DNA from: Epibacterium sp. Ofav1-8
GTDB taxonomy: Bacteria; Pseudomonadota; Alphaproteobacteria; Rhodobacterales; Rhodobacteraceae
Reading direction: 5' to 3'
Length of the DNA stretch: 64,000 nt
Assembly (NCBI RefSeq): GCF_022348185.1
Contig: NZ_JAKRFD010000001.1
Location: forward strand, 62,001-126,000
Shown: in pieces, positions 14,812-22,602 of the stretch
How positions within the stretch are numbered: position 1 is the first letter of the stretch
Layout of the letters: each line of letters opens with the position of its first letter
Notes under the pieces: generated by a model
The model's database searches: none
Told to the model about the DNA's origin: nothing
What the model saw: only the letters and a program-made list of their open reading frames with translations
Program-made: the position numbers and the translations under genes

Positions 14812-15660
14812 TCAGCGGCTGAAGGTGATCTTCAGTGCAAACGGGAACTGCGCCCCCGGCAGCCCGTTCGGGGCCTTGGGGAACCGCCGTGCGCTGGCAA
14901 TGGCGCGCAAGGCGGCCTGATCGAAGGCCGCGACGCCGGACGAGCGCACAACGCGATAGTTCAGCAACTGCCCACCCCGGCTGACAGTCAGCCCGACCAC
15001 AACAGCCCCATCACCGCGCGCGCCGGAAGGATAGCGTTTGCGCCGCTCGATGCGGGCGCGGATCTTGGCGCCCCAGACCTGTTGCAGCTTCGCCTGTTGA
15101 CCCTTTGTGCTGGTCGTGGTGCGGGCCGTGCGGGTGGTGCCCGCCTGCGCGCTGCCGCCTGATCCGGCGGCGCGTTGTTCGGCCCGCCCGGCGGTGGTGG
15201 TCTGGGCTTGCTGCGCGGTATCGGGCACATCTTCCGGCTCCGGCTCCGGCTCCGGTTCCGGCTCAGGTTCGGGCTCTGGCTCCGGTTCAGGCTCCGGTTC
15301 CGGCGGTGGCGGTGCGGGTGTAGTGTCGATCTCCGGCTGCGCGGCCTCTTCCGGGGGTGTCATGGCGAGGCGTACCTCGGCGCGTGGCGCGGGCGCGCTG
15401 TCGAGCTGCGGCAGCGTTGGTGCGGATGTCTCGGCAACCGGCGTATCGAGCGGTTCCAGCTCGACCGGCGGGGCGTCCGGCGGTTGCTCCCAGCGGTCCA
15501 CCATCTCGCGCACGGTGGGCGCGGCTCCGGCGATGGAGACGACATATTCGCCGCCTGATCCGCCGGCCTGGCTGCCCTGCTCCGGAACGCTTGCAAACAG
15601 GGCAACGTGGACGGCGACGGCCAGCGCCGCAAACAGAGAGCCTTCGATCCAGCGTTTCAT
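14812..15660 (-). CDS. tonB: TonB energy transducer
   Basis: Transmits proton-motive force from ExbBD to outer-membrane receptors. The 282 residues start with a single TM (about 7-25), then a long proline-rich periplasmic spacer with an uninterrupted Glu-Pro dipeptide run, a Thr/Ala/Ser linker, and a C-terminal TonB domain (about 193-282) with KRYPSGARGDGAVVVGLTV and VVRSSGVAAFDQAALRAI. It is the last gene of the exbB-exbD-exbD-tonB operon, with a 4-base overlap with exbD. The neighbouring receptor at 22603-24702 is a likely client. Confidence 0.93.
   Translation of the reverse strand: MKRWIEGSLFAALAVAVHVALFASVPEQGSQAGGSGGEYVVSIAGAAPTVREMVDRWEQPPDAPPVELEPLDTPVAETSAPTLPQLDSAPAPRAEVRLAMTPPEEAAQPEIDTTPAPPPPEPEPEPEPEPEPEPEPEPEPEPEDVPDTAQQAQTTTAGRAEQRAAGSGGSAQAGTTRTARTTTSTKGQQAKLQQVWGAKIRARIERRKRYPSGARGDGAVVVGLTVSRGGQLLNYRVVRSSGVAAFDQAALRAIASARRFPKAPNGLPGAQFPFALKITFSR
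15234..15303. repeat. Hexanucleotide repeat coding the Glu-Pro run of TonB
   Basis: About twelve imperfect copies of CCGGCTC/CCGGTTC-type 6-mers, read on the minus strand as Glu-Pro codons. Slippage here would change the length of the TonB spacer in steps of two residues without changing frame. Confidence 0.85.
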
Positions 15661-16040
15661 TTCGGGCTCACCACCAGTTCCACACGGGCAAAGCCGGCCG
15701 CCGACAGATCGCCGAGCAACCCGGCGGCCACCGTCGCCTCCAGCTCTGCATCCGCCCGCAGTTGCAGGATGGCGTCTTTGGCGGACACCTCGGCCAGCCG
15801 CGTCATCGCGGCGTCGCCGGTCTGGCCGTCGAACGACAGCGTGCCGGTCTTGTCGACATAGAGCGTGGCTTCCGCCTCCAGCGGCGCGTCAAGATCCGCC
15901 TCCGGCGGGGTGACCTCAAACGGGTCGGGCTGGGCCAGACGCGAGGTCATCAGAAAGAAGATCAACAGCAGGAACACCACGTTGATCATCGGCACGATCG
16001 ATTCCGCGCGCGGGCGGCGGGGGGCGTCAGACAGGTCCAT
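15657..16040 (-). CDS. exbD: ExbD/TolR-type biopolymer transport protein (second copy)
   Basis: A 127-residue protein with a short cytoplasmic tail, one TM helix (SIVPMINVVFLLLIFFLMTS, about 14-33) and a periplasmic domain. The sequence PMINVVFLLLIFF lacks the usual Asp of the ExbD channel: where most ExbD proteins have MIDVVFLL, this copy has Asn (MINVVFLL). It overlaps tonB by 4 bases and lies 6 bases after the first exbD. See the finding on the unequal pair. Confidence 0.9.
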   Translation of the reverse strand: MDLSDAPRRPRAESIVPMINVVFLLLIFFLMTSRLAQPDPFEVTPPEADLDAPLEAEATLYVDKTGTLSFDGQTGDAAMTRLAEVSAKDAILQLRADAELEATVAAGLLGDLSAAGFARVELVVSPK

Positions 16041-16046
16041 CGGCGC

Positions 16047-16424
16047 TCACTCCACCAGCACGACCGAGGTGAACCCGGCGGATCGCAGGGTCTCGGTCAG
16101 GGTCACGATCCGTTGCAGGCTGGCCCCATCCCGCCCGCGCAGGATCAGCGTGTCCGTGCGCGTCTCGACCAGCGGGTCCAGCACCGCCGCAAGCTCGGCA
16201 AGCGGGACCGGCTGCCCGTTCACAAAGACCTGCTCTGGCGCGATGTCGATCAGGCGCGGCGGGCCGGTGTAGTCCCCGCCGCCCGCCGCCAGCGGCAGCG
16301 ACAGTGCGGCGTCGATGCCAAACCGGGACGCCAGCATGAAGAAGACCAGCAGCAGGAACACCACGTCGATCATCGGCGTGAGGCTGGGCTTGCGCCGCGC
16401 GCGGGGAGGGGGATCCAGCAGCAT
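16047..16424 (-). CDS. exbD: ExbD-type biopolymer transport protein (first copy)
   Basis: A 125-residue ExbD with TM segment PMIDVVFLLLVFFMLASRF (about 17-35), which contains the channel Asp expected for proton translocation. The periplasmic part ends ILRGRDGASLQRIVTLTETLRSAGFTSVVLVE, standard for ExbD. It lies 6 bases downstream of exbB and 6 bases upstream of the second exbD, all on the minus strand. Confidence 0.92.
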   Translation of the reverse strand: MLLDPPPRARRKPSLTPMIDVVFLLLVFFMLASRFGIDAALSLPLAAGGGDYTGPPRLIDIAPEQVFVNGQPVPLAELAAVLDPLVETRTDTLILRGRDGASLQRIVTLTETLRSAGFTSVVLVE

Positions 16425-16430
16425 CGCGGA

Positions 16431-17432
16431 TTATTCCGCCGCCAGACGCAGCTGTTGCGGTTTGTCGCTGACGAACAGACGTGTTGCACCGTCTTCCACA
16501 TCGCGGCGGATGCGGTCGATGACCGCCTCGAACCAGGTCAGCGCCGCAGAGGCGGGGATCGCCACCGCCATGCCGGCTGCGGTGGTCAGCAGCGCTTCCC
16601 AGATCCCCCCGGCCAGCATCGAGGGATCGGCCTTGGAGCCCGCCGCCTGCAAGGCCTGGAACGCCGCGATCATGCCCAGAACCGTGCCCAGCAGACCCAG
16701 AAGCGGCGCGATGGTGGAAATCAGTTCCAGCGCGCCCAGCCCGCTGCGCGCCGAGGCCAGTTCGCGTTTGGCGACGCGCGCGGTTTCCTCGCGGGCATGG
16801 GCATCGGGCATCGTTTTCAGGGCATTCAGGGCCGCCGAAATAACCTTGGACCGCACCCCGCGCCGGCCTTCGACGATCGCAATGGCCCGATCGCTGTCGC
16901 CGGCCTGATAGGCGGCGATGGCCTGGCGCGCCTTGCCCCGGGACCAGGCGCCGATCAGGGCCAGACGCCAGATCTTCCACAGGATCAAGGCCAGCGTGAT
17001 GACGGAGAGGGCGGCAATCGCCCAGATCGACGGGCCACCATCGCGCAGGAATGTTCGGGCCGCGACCGCTGCCGACAGCGCCTTTTCTTGCAGCGTCAGC
17101 GGTGCTGCGGCGGGCGCCGCGACGGGCGCGGGCGCAGCATCGGCGCCTTGGTCGGACACTGCCGTGGACATGTCGGGCGACGCGCTCCCGGTCTCTGCGG
17201 ATCCTGCCGGGGTGGGCGCGAGGGACGCCGGGTCCGGCGCCTCAGAGCCGTTCGACGGCGCGGCAATCGGCGCTTCGGGCGCTGTCGGAGCCGCAGGTGC
17301 CGTTGGCGCGACGAGATCGGAGGCGACCTCGGGAACCGGCGTGGCGGGGGCGGCGCCGTCCGGTGCGGTTGATTGTGCCGAAGCCAATGCAGGCAGCAGG
17401 AAAAAAGTCGTCAGAAGAAGAATGTGTTTCAT
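16431..17432 (-). CDS. exbB: ExbB (MotA/TolQ/ExbB proton channel family) with extended N-terminus
   Basis: Forms the proton channel scaffold with ExbD. The 333 residues start with a signal peptide (about 1-19) and an Ala/Pro-rich periplasmic stretch of about 100 residues, longer than in E. coli ExbB but common in alphaproteobacteria. Three membrane segments follow. The family core is LELISTIAPLLGLLGTVLGMI (about 226-246) and IWEALLTTAAGMAVAIPASAAL (about 270-291). CGGAG lies 6 bases before the ATG. It is first gene of exbB-exbD-exbD-tonB; an AT-rich gap of 176 bases separates it from the upstream SIP gene. Confidence 0.92.
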   Translation of the reverse strand: MKHILLLTTFFLLPALASAQSTAPDGAAPATPVPEVASDLVAPTAPAAPTAPEAPIAAPSNGSEAPDPASLAPTPAGSAETGSASPDMSTAVSDQGADAAPAPVAAPAAAPLTLQEKALSAAVAARTFLRDGGPSIWAIAALSVITLALILWKIWRLALIGAWSRGKARQAIAAYQAGDSDRAIAIVEGRRGVRSKVISAALNALKTMPDAHAREETARVAKRELASARSGLGALELISTIAPLLGLLGTVLGMIAAFQALQAAGSKADPSMLAGGIWEALLTTAAGMAVAIPASAALTWFEAVIDRIRRDVEDGATRLFVSDKPQQLRLAAE

Positions 17433-17608
17433 ATTGGCTCCGTGTCGCAGCTTTGGGCTCAGGTCCGCCCCGTGCTCTGCCCCGATAAGGGCAGGTCACT
17501 GGCGGTTGGGCTTGGCTACATGGCGCAATGTCGAATGCACGTGATTGGCTAACGGAGGCCTACATCCCCCACGACTGGCGCCTAATTTAGTATAGCGTTT
17601 TTGTCAAG

Positions 17609-18679
17609 TTAAGCATGGTCTTCGGCAGGCGCCGGCCGGGACCAGTAGGCCGAGACATAGTGATCCCTGGCATTGAGACCGGCAGATTTGAAATGGGCGC
17701 GCAGTTTTTGCGCGGCGGTTTTCTCCGCAGCCAGCCAGACCATGTGGTCCGGCGCCGCCGCAAGCCCGGCAATGGCCAGATCGCCCAGGTCGTCGCCCCC
17801 GGCCGCGCGTCGCTCCACCGTCAGGCCGGTGTGTTCGGGCAAGGGATAGTCGCCGGAGACCGGATCGGTCAGCTCCAGAATGACCTGCCCCCGGGCGTCG
17901 GTATCGAGGGTTTCGAGGATCCGCGCCACGGCGGGAAATCCGGTTTCGTCCGCATAGATCCGCAGCGCCTTGGCCTCTGGAATGCCGCCGCCGCCGGGGC
18001 CGGTCAGGCCAACCCGGGTGCCCGGGGTCACAGTGCGGGCCCATTCCGTGGCACGGCCGCCCTCGTGCTCGAAGATGTCGAACACCAGACGCCCGCTGGC
18101 GGCGTCCATCTCGCGCACGGTATAGACCGGGCGATGCAGGCTGGCGTCGCCCTTTGGCCAGATGGTCTGACCGCTTTCGGACAGATAGGGCCATTCCGGA
18201 TGCGCCAGATTGGGATCGGGCAGCGCCAGCCGAAAGTGTATTGCGTCGGTGGTGAAATGCGACAGGTCTTCGGCCTCCGCCTCCACACGCAGGAAATGGC
18301 CGGGCACGCGGGTGACCGCGCGAATGGTGATGAACTGGAAATTCGGCGGCAGTTTGCCCGCTTGCTCCTGCGCATCGGACCAGCGGATGGCGGCGGCAAC
18401 ATCCGGCACCAGCTGCGCGATCGTATCGCTCAGGCTGTCTTTCAGGGTGAAGAGCCAGTCGGCACGGGAGGCGCCGATCACCGCGATCGTCTCCGTGGCC
18501 TGCCGCTGAAAACTGTAGTTGCCATAGACGGTTTCGATCTGGATCTCCTCCGCGGTATCGACAACGACCGGCAGGTCGTGCTCTCGGGCGCGGTTGCGGA
18601 TGTCGGCGTGCAGGGCGTCAAAGGGCAGCCCGGGCAAGGCTGTCTGGGCGTGAAAGTCAAAGTGGTCTAACAGGGACAT
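17609..18679 (-). CDS. DUF2218-siderophore-interacting protein fusion (ferric-siderophore reductase)
   Basis: A 356-residue protein. About residues 1-95 are a DUF2218 domain (ALHADIRNRAREHDLPVVVD...YGNYSFQRQ), normally a stand-alone protein of iron-regulated loci. From about 105 onward it is a siderophore-interacting protein of the ViuB/SIP family with a flavin-binding part (RPYTVR-like segment here RPVYTVREMD, then GRATEWARTVTPGTRVGLTGPGG) and a NAD(P)H-binding C-terminal part (ADETGFPAVARILETLD, ending HYVSAYWSRP). The predicted role is cytoplasmic reduction of the imported ferric siderophore to release Fe(II). It is the last gene of the uptake operon, 11 bases after the ATPase gene. Confidence 0.88.
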   Translation of the reverse strand: MSLLDHFDFHAQTALPGLPFDALHADIRNRAREHDLPVVVDTAEEIQIETVYGNYSFQRQATETIAVIGASRADWLFTLKDSLSDTIAQLVPDVAAAIRWSDAQEQAGKLPPNFQFITIRAVTRVPGHFLRVEAEAEDLSHFTTDAIHFRLALPDPNLAHPEWPYLSESGQTIWPKGDASLHRPVYTVREMDAASGRLVFDIFEHEGGRATEWARTVTPGTRVGLTGPGGGGIPEAKALRIYADETGFPAVARILETLDTDARGQVILELTDPVSGDYPLPEHTGLTVERRAAGGDDLGDLAIAGLAAAPDHMVWLAAEKTAAQKLRAHFKSAGLNARDHYVSAYWSRPAPAEDHA

Positions 18680-18690
18680 GTTCTACCCTT

Positions 18691-19473
18691 TCAGGTTGGG
18701 ATGACGTGAGGAGTGCCGTGATTGGGGTCGGCGATGATCGTGCAGGGCAGGTCGAACACCTCCTGCATCATGGCTTCGGTGACGACCTCGCGCGCCGGGC
18801 CCTCGCTGTGGACCGCGCCATTGCGCAGCGCGATCACGTGATCGCAATACCGCGCCGCGAGATTGATGTCGTGCAGCACCATGGCCACGGTGCGCCCGGT
18901 TTGCCGGTTCAGGTTGCGCACCAGTTCGAGCAGCTCGATCTGATGCGGCAGGTCGAGGAAAGTGGTCGGCTCGTCCAGCAACAGCAGCTGCGTGTCCTGG
19001 GCCAGCGCCATGGCGATCCAGGCCCGCTGGCGCTGACCGCCCGACAAGGTGTCAAGCACGCGATCCTCAAGCCCGTCCAGCCCGGTTGCCGTGAGCGCGG
19101 CGGAAACCGCTGCGGCATCCTCGACGGAGAATTGGCGCCAGGCGGATTGATGCGGCGTGCGCCCGCGCAGGACCAGATCGCGTATGGTCAGACCCTCCGG
19201 CGCCACCGGAGACTGGGACAGGATCGCCAGTCTGCGCGCCACGGAGCGGCTGTTCTGGGCGGCGATGCTCTGCCCGTCGAGGATCACCTGTCCTGCGCTG
19301 GCTTTCTGCAACCGCGCGAGGCTGCGCAACAGGGTGGATTTGCCGCAGGCATTGGGGCCGACGATTGCGGTCACCACCCCATCGGGCAGCCCGATCGAGA
19401 GGCGGTCAAGCACGGTGGTGCGCTGGAAACGGACGCTGAGGTCCCGGGCCGCGAGGCGATAGTCAGCGGTCAT
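18691..19473 (-). CDS. Ferric-siderophore ABC transporter ATPase (FecE/FhuC type)
   Basis: A 260-residue ATPase with Walker A GPNACGKSTLLRSL, Q-loop LAILSQSP, signature LSGGQRQRAWIAMA, Walker B LLLLDEPTTFLD and H-loop VLHDINLAARYCDHV. The sequence TFLDLPHQIELLELV is typical of the FecE/FhuC group. It lies 3 bases after the second permease gene, within a five-gene uptake operon, and would power siderophore transport. Confidence 0.93.
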   Translation of the reverse strand: MTADYRLAARDLSVRFQRTTVLDRLSIGLPDGVVTAIVGPNACGKSTLLRSLARLQKASAGQVILDGQSIAAQNSRSVARRLAILSQSPVAPEGLTIRDLVLRGRTPHQSAWRQFSVEDAAAVSAALTATGLDGLEDRVLDTLSGGQRQRAWIAMALAQDTQLLLLDEPTTFLDLPHQIELLELVRNLNRQTGRTVAMVLHDINLAARYCDHVIALRNGAVHSEGPAREVVTEAMMQEVFDLPCTIIADPNHGTPHVIPT

Positions 19474-19476
19474 GAT

Positions 19477-20511
19477 CTAGAGGGCTCCTTTGCGAAACTG
19501 GGCGACAAGCAGCCACATGAGGACAGGGGCGCCGATCACGGCGGTAAAGACCCCGGCGGGCAATTGCACCATTGGCACCATCCGTGCGGCGATGTCGGCG
19601 CCAAGGGTGACCAGCGCGCCGACGAGGGCGGCCGCCATCAATGCGGGCGCGCCGGTTCCGATCAGGCGACGGGCCACCGGACCGGCGACAAAGGCGACAA
19701 AGGGCAGCGGACCGGCAACACTGACGGCCAGCGCGGCCAGCAGAACGCCGGTGGCGGTCAGGAGCAGCCGATGGCGCGCCAGCCCCAGACCAAATCCCTG
19801 GGCAATGTCATCGTCCATGGTCAGCCGCGCGAGGGGGAAGTGCAGCCAGGCGAGCGCAGGCATCAGCAGCGCCAGACCGCCCCAGATCAGCGCCGCGTTG
19901 CCGAGGCTGCGGGCATTCAGGGTTCCGGTCAGCCATTGCGCCATGTCGGCGGCGCGCTGTTCGTCCGTCATGCTCAGCAGCAGATCGCTTGTGGCCCCCA
20001 GCGTCAGGCTGGCGCCGATGCCGACAAGGATCAGCCGATAGGGATCGAGCCCCGTTCCCCGCCGCCCGTCCCAGGCCAGTATCAGCACCAGGGCCGCCGT
20101 CAGCAGGCCGCCGACCAGCGCCCAGGGCAGTACAAAGCGCACGGTGCCGAAGACCAGGATCGCCAGCACCGCGCCGCAGCTGGCGCCCGCGTTGAACCCG
20201 ATCACATCGGGCGAGGCCATGGGGTTGCGCAACATCGATTGGAAGATCGCGCCGGACAGGCCAAAGGCCGCCCCAGCGCCAATCGCAACCAGGATGCGCG
20301 GCAGGCGATGGTCGAGCAGTATCATGGTCGGGATCTCGCCGATCTCGCCCCGGAGGGCGGGCCACAGATCCTGCGCAGCGACCGGAAAGCTGCCGATCTG
20401 AAGGGCCGCCAGCGCAAAGGTGACAACCGCCAGCGTCAGCCCCAGCCCCACCAGCAGGTTGCGCCGGTGGATCTGCAGGGACAGACGATGGAGTCGAAAC
20501 GTGTAGCTCAT
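19477..20511 (-). CDS. Ferric-siderophore ABC permease (second, FecD type)
   Basis: A 344-residue FecCD-family permease with about ten hydrophobic helices, motifs RLPRILVAIGAGAAFGLSGA, MLRNPMASPDVIGFNAGASCG, and the coupling loop GPLPFVAFVAGPVARRLIG. The start overlaps the first permease stop by 4 bases. Two different permease genes make a heterodimeric channel of the FecC/FecD or FepD/FepG kind, unlike the single-permease B12 system upstream. Confidence 0.93.
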   Translation of the reverse strand: MSYTFRLHRLSLQIHRRNLLVGLGLTLAVVTFALAALQIGSFPVAAQDLWPALRGEIGEIPTMILLDHRLPRILVAIGAGAAFGLSGAIFQSMLRNPMASPDVIGFNAGASCGAVLAILVFGTVRFVLPWALVGGLLTAALVLILAWDGRRGTGLDPYRLILVGIGASLTLGATSDLLLSMTDEQRAADMAQWLTGTLNARSLGNAALIWGGLALLMPALAWLHFPLARLTMDDDIAQGFGLGLARHRLLLTATGVLLAALAVSVAGPLPFVAFVAGPVARRLIGTGAPALMAAALVGALVTLGADIAARMVPMVQLPAGVFTAVIGAPVLMWLLVAQFRKGAL

Positions 20512-21536
20512 AGCTTCCGTGCTCCTCTGCTGCGGACCAGCCAGATCAGCACCGGACCGCCGAGAATGGCGGACATCACGCCCGCCTGCATCACGCCGCC
20601 GAACAGCGGTGCGCGCGCGATCAGATCCGCAAGTCCCATCAGTGTCGCGCCATAGACCGCGCTATAGAGCGACAGCCAGCGCATGTCGGCGGGGGCGGTT
20701 GCACGGGCCAGATGCGGCACGATCAACCCGACAAAGGCGATCGGCCCGGCCATGGCCACGGTTGCGCCGCACAGGACGACGATCGCGCTCCCGGTCAGCA
20801 GTTGCAACAGGCCGACACGCACGCCAAGCCCCTGCGCGGTGCTCTCGCCCAGTTGCAGCGCGTTGAGGCTGAAGCCCGCGACAAAGGCCAGCAGCAGCCC
20901 CACGATGATGAAGGGCAGGAGCGCCGAGACCATGTCGAGGGTGGCATTGTCGAACCCACCCAGAATCCAGACCCGGTAGACCTCCAGTGACGCGCGGCTG
21001 ATCAGCAGCACGCCGCGGGTCAGGGCATAGAACAGGGCGCTGACGGCCGCCCCCGCAAGGATCAGGCGCCCGGTGCGCGACGGTGCATTGCCGCCCAGCA
21101 GGAACACCAGCACCGAGGCCAGCGCCGCCCCGGCCAGTGCGGCCCAGACAAACTGCGCCGGGTCGGTGATGCGCAGCACGAAGGTGCTCAGCACCACGGC
21201 GAGCGCAGCCCCTGCATTGACGCCGAGCAGCCCCGGATCGGCCAGCGGGTTGCGGGTCAGCGCCTGCATCAATGCGCCCGCAACGCCAAGGCTGGCTCCG
21301 CACAGCAGCGCGGCCACCATCCGGGGCATGCGCAGCTGCCAGATCACGATATGATCCGGCTGATCGGGATCAAAAGCGGTGAGGGCCTGCCACAGATCCG
21401 ACCAGCCCAGCGGGCGCACCCCCAGCCGCAGCGCCAGCAGCGCCGTCAGGCCCAGGGCGCCAAGGCCGACCGCCAGCCAGATCAGCCGGTGCGCGGGGCG
21501 TCCGGACAGGCGGGGCAGGGTGGTCTCAGCTGTCAT
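20508..21536 (-). CDS. Ferric-siderophore ABC permease (first, FecC type)
   Basis: A 342-residue FecCD-family permease. Motifs: RMPRMVAALLCGASLGVAGA, ALTRNPLADPGLLGVNAGAA, and GPIAFVGLIVPHLARATAP for the coupling helix. About ten hydrophobic helices; the C-terminus PVLIWLVRSRGARKL is basic and cytoplasmic. It overlaps the binding-protein gene by 11 bases and the next permease by 4. Confidence 0.93.
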   Translation of the reverse strand: MTAETTLPRLSGRPAHRLIWLAVGLGALGLTALLALRLGVRPLGWSDLWQALTAFDPDQPDHIVIWQLRMPRMVAALLCGASLGVAGALMQALTRNPLADPGLLGVNAGAALAVVLSTFVLRITDPAQFVWAALAGAALASVLVFLLGGNAPSRTGRLILAGAAVSALFYALTRGVLLISRASLEVYRVWILGGFDNATLDMVSALLPFIIVGLLLAFVAGFSLNALQLGESTAQGLGVRVGLLQLLTGSAIVVLCGATVAMAGPIAFVGLIVPHLARATAPADMRWLSLYSAVYGATLMGLADLIARAPLFGGVMQAGVMSAILGGPVLIWLVRSRGARKL

Positions 21537-22530
21537 CTGCCGGCCCTCCGGTCAGGATACCCGCCGTGCGCGAGGAGGTGACTTCGGTGGCGGGATCGCC
21601 ATCCATGGCCTGTTCGAGCAGCGGAACCAGCCGGTCGAGCGCATAGGAAATGCTCAGCGGGCTGGAATGCGACAGCGCCGCCGAAAGCATCAGGTCCGAG
21701 TAGATCTCGCGGCCTTCGAGATTGGCCCGCATGAAGCGGCGCAGCGGCAGGCGGTTCAACCGATCCACCGATGCGCCGCTGTCGAGCCAGATCAGAACAT
21801 CGGCGTCGATGGGCGAGAGATCCTCGTCCGGGACCTTGAAGTAGGCCAGGTCGAGGCTGCTGCGCTGCTGGATCGCCGGCGGGATGACAAACCCGAGATC
21901 GCCGAGGAATTTGCCGCGGATGTCATGGCCGGTATAGGCGCCGGTGGTGCCGGCCCAGACCATGATGCCGGTCGCGCCCTGCCACTCGGGATGGGCCGCG
22001 CGCAGGTCCGCCAACCGCTGATCGAGGCGGGCGATGATCGACTGCGCCGTTGTCGCATGGCCGGTGGCCTCACCAAGGCGCAGCAGCATCTGCTGCCAGG
22101 ATATGCTGTAATCCCCGGCACCGGGGGCCGGGGCGACGGTGGGGGCGATCTGCGACAGCAGCGCATACTCGCGACGGGTCATGCCGGACCATTGACCGAC
22201 GATCAGATCGGGCTCCAGGGCGGCGATGGCCTCGATGTCGATTTCCCCCTGCATGACCACGGGCGTGCCGCTGCCAAGCGCCTCTTGCGCCCAGGGCCAG
22301 ACGCCGAAGGCGTGCGGGCCGTACCATTTGCGCAATGCCACCGGCACCACGCCGAGCGACAGGAGGAAATCATGCCCGATGAAGCTCAGCGACACCACGC
22401 GCTCTGGCCGTGCCTCGATCCGGGCGCTGCCGTAGATATGGTCGATCTCCACCGGAAAGCTCTGCGCTGCGCCCTGTTTCGGCAGCAGGGCGGCGGTGCA
22501 GAGGGCAACCAGGAGCAATATCTGGCGCAT
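21526..22530 (-). CDS. Iron-siderophore periplasmic binding protein
   Basis: A 334-residue class III binding protein (FecB/FhuD-like). The start is taken at ATG 22530, where GGAAAGGCG lies upstream and a clean signal peptide follows (MRQILLLVALCTAALLPKQGAAQ); an in-frame start at 22563 would add 11 residues. The mature part has RVVSLSFIGHDFLLSLGVVPVA (N-lobe), IAALEPDLIVGQWSGM, and an Arg/Leu-rich C-lobe. The C-terminal 20 or so residues (MDGDPATEVTSSRTAGILTG) look unstructured. First gene of the uptake operon; a strong hairpin separates it from the receptor gene. Confidence 0.88.
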   Translation of the reverse strand: MRQILLLVALCTAALLPKQGAAQSFPVEIDHIYGSARIEARPERVVSLSFIGHDFLLSLGVVPVALRKWYGPHAFGVWPWAQEALGSGTPVVMQGEIDIEAIAALEPDLIVGQWSGMTRREYALLSQIAPTVAPAPGAGDYSISWQQMLLRLGEATGHATTAQSIIARLDQRLADLRAAHPEWQGATGIMVWAGTTGAYTGHDIRGKFLGDLGFVIPPAIQQRSSLDLAYFKVPDEDLSPIDADVLIWLDSGASVDRLNRLPLRRFMRANLEGREIYSDLMLSAALSHSSPLSISYALDRLVPLLEQAMDGDPATEVTSSRTAGILTGGPADDS

Positions 22531-22565
22531 GAGACGCCTTTCCGTACTGGGAGGGTAAAGCAAGC

Positions 22566-22592
22566 CCCCGGACCCTGGCGGAGGGTCCGGGG
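22566..22592 (-). terminator. Hairpin between receptor and siderophore uptake operon
   Basis: Perfect 11-bp stem CCCCGGACCCT / AGGGTCCGGGG with a 5-base loop, 10 bases past the receptor stop. On the minus strand it is followed by GCTTGCTTTACC, a weak T-tract. It may terminate, or attenuate read-through into the uptake genes. Confidence 0.7.
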
Positions 22593-22602
22593 AAGGTTCG
22601 GA

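Noticed and set aside
15234-15303. Hexamer repeat considered as CRISPR or minisatellite
   Set aside because: Unit is 6 bp in coding frame (Glu-Pro) with no spacers; it is the TonB periplasmic spacer.
15107-15913. Long open frame opposite tonB/exbD with a Ser/Gly run
   Set aside because: It is the mirror of the Glu-Pro coding repeat of tonB and shows no family motif or ribosome site.
18706-20655. 649-codon plus-strand frame opposite the siderophore ATPase and permease
   Set aside because: Composition (Gln/Arg/Gly-rich) is that of an antisense frame; the minus strand holds coherent transporter genes.
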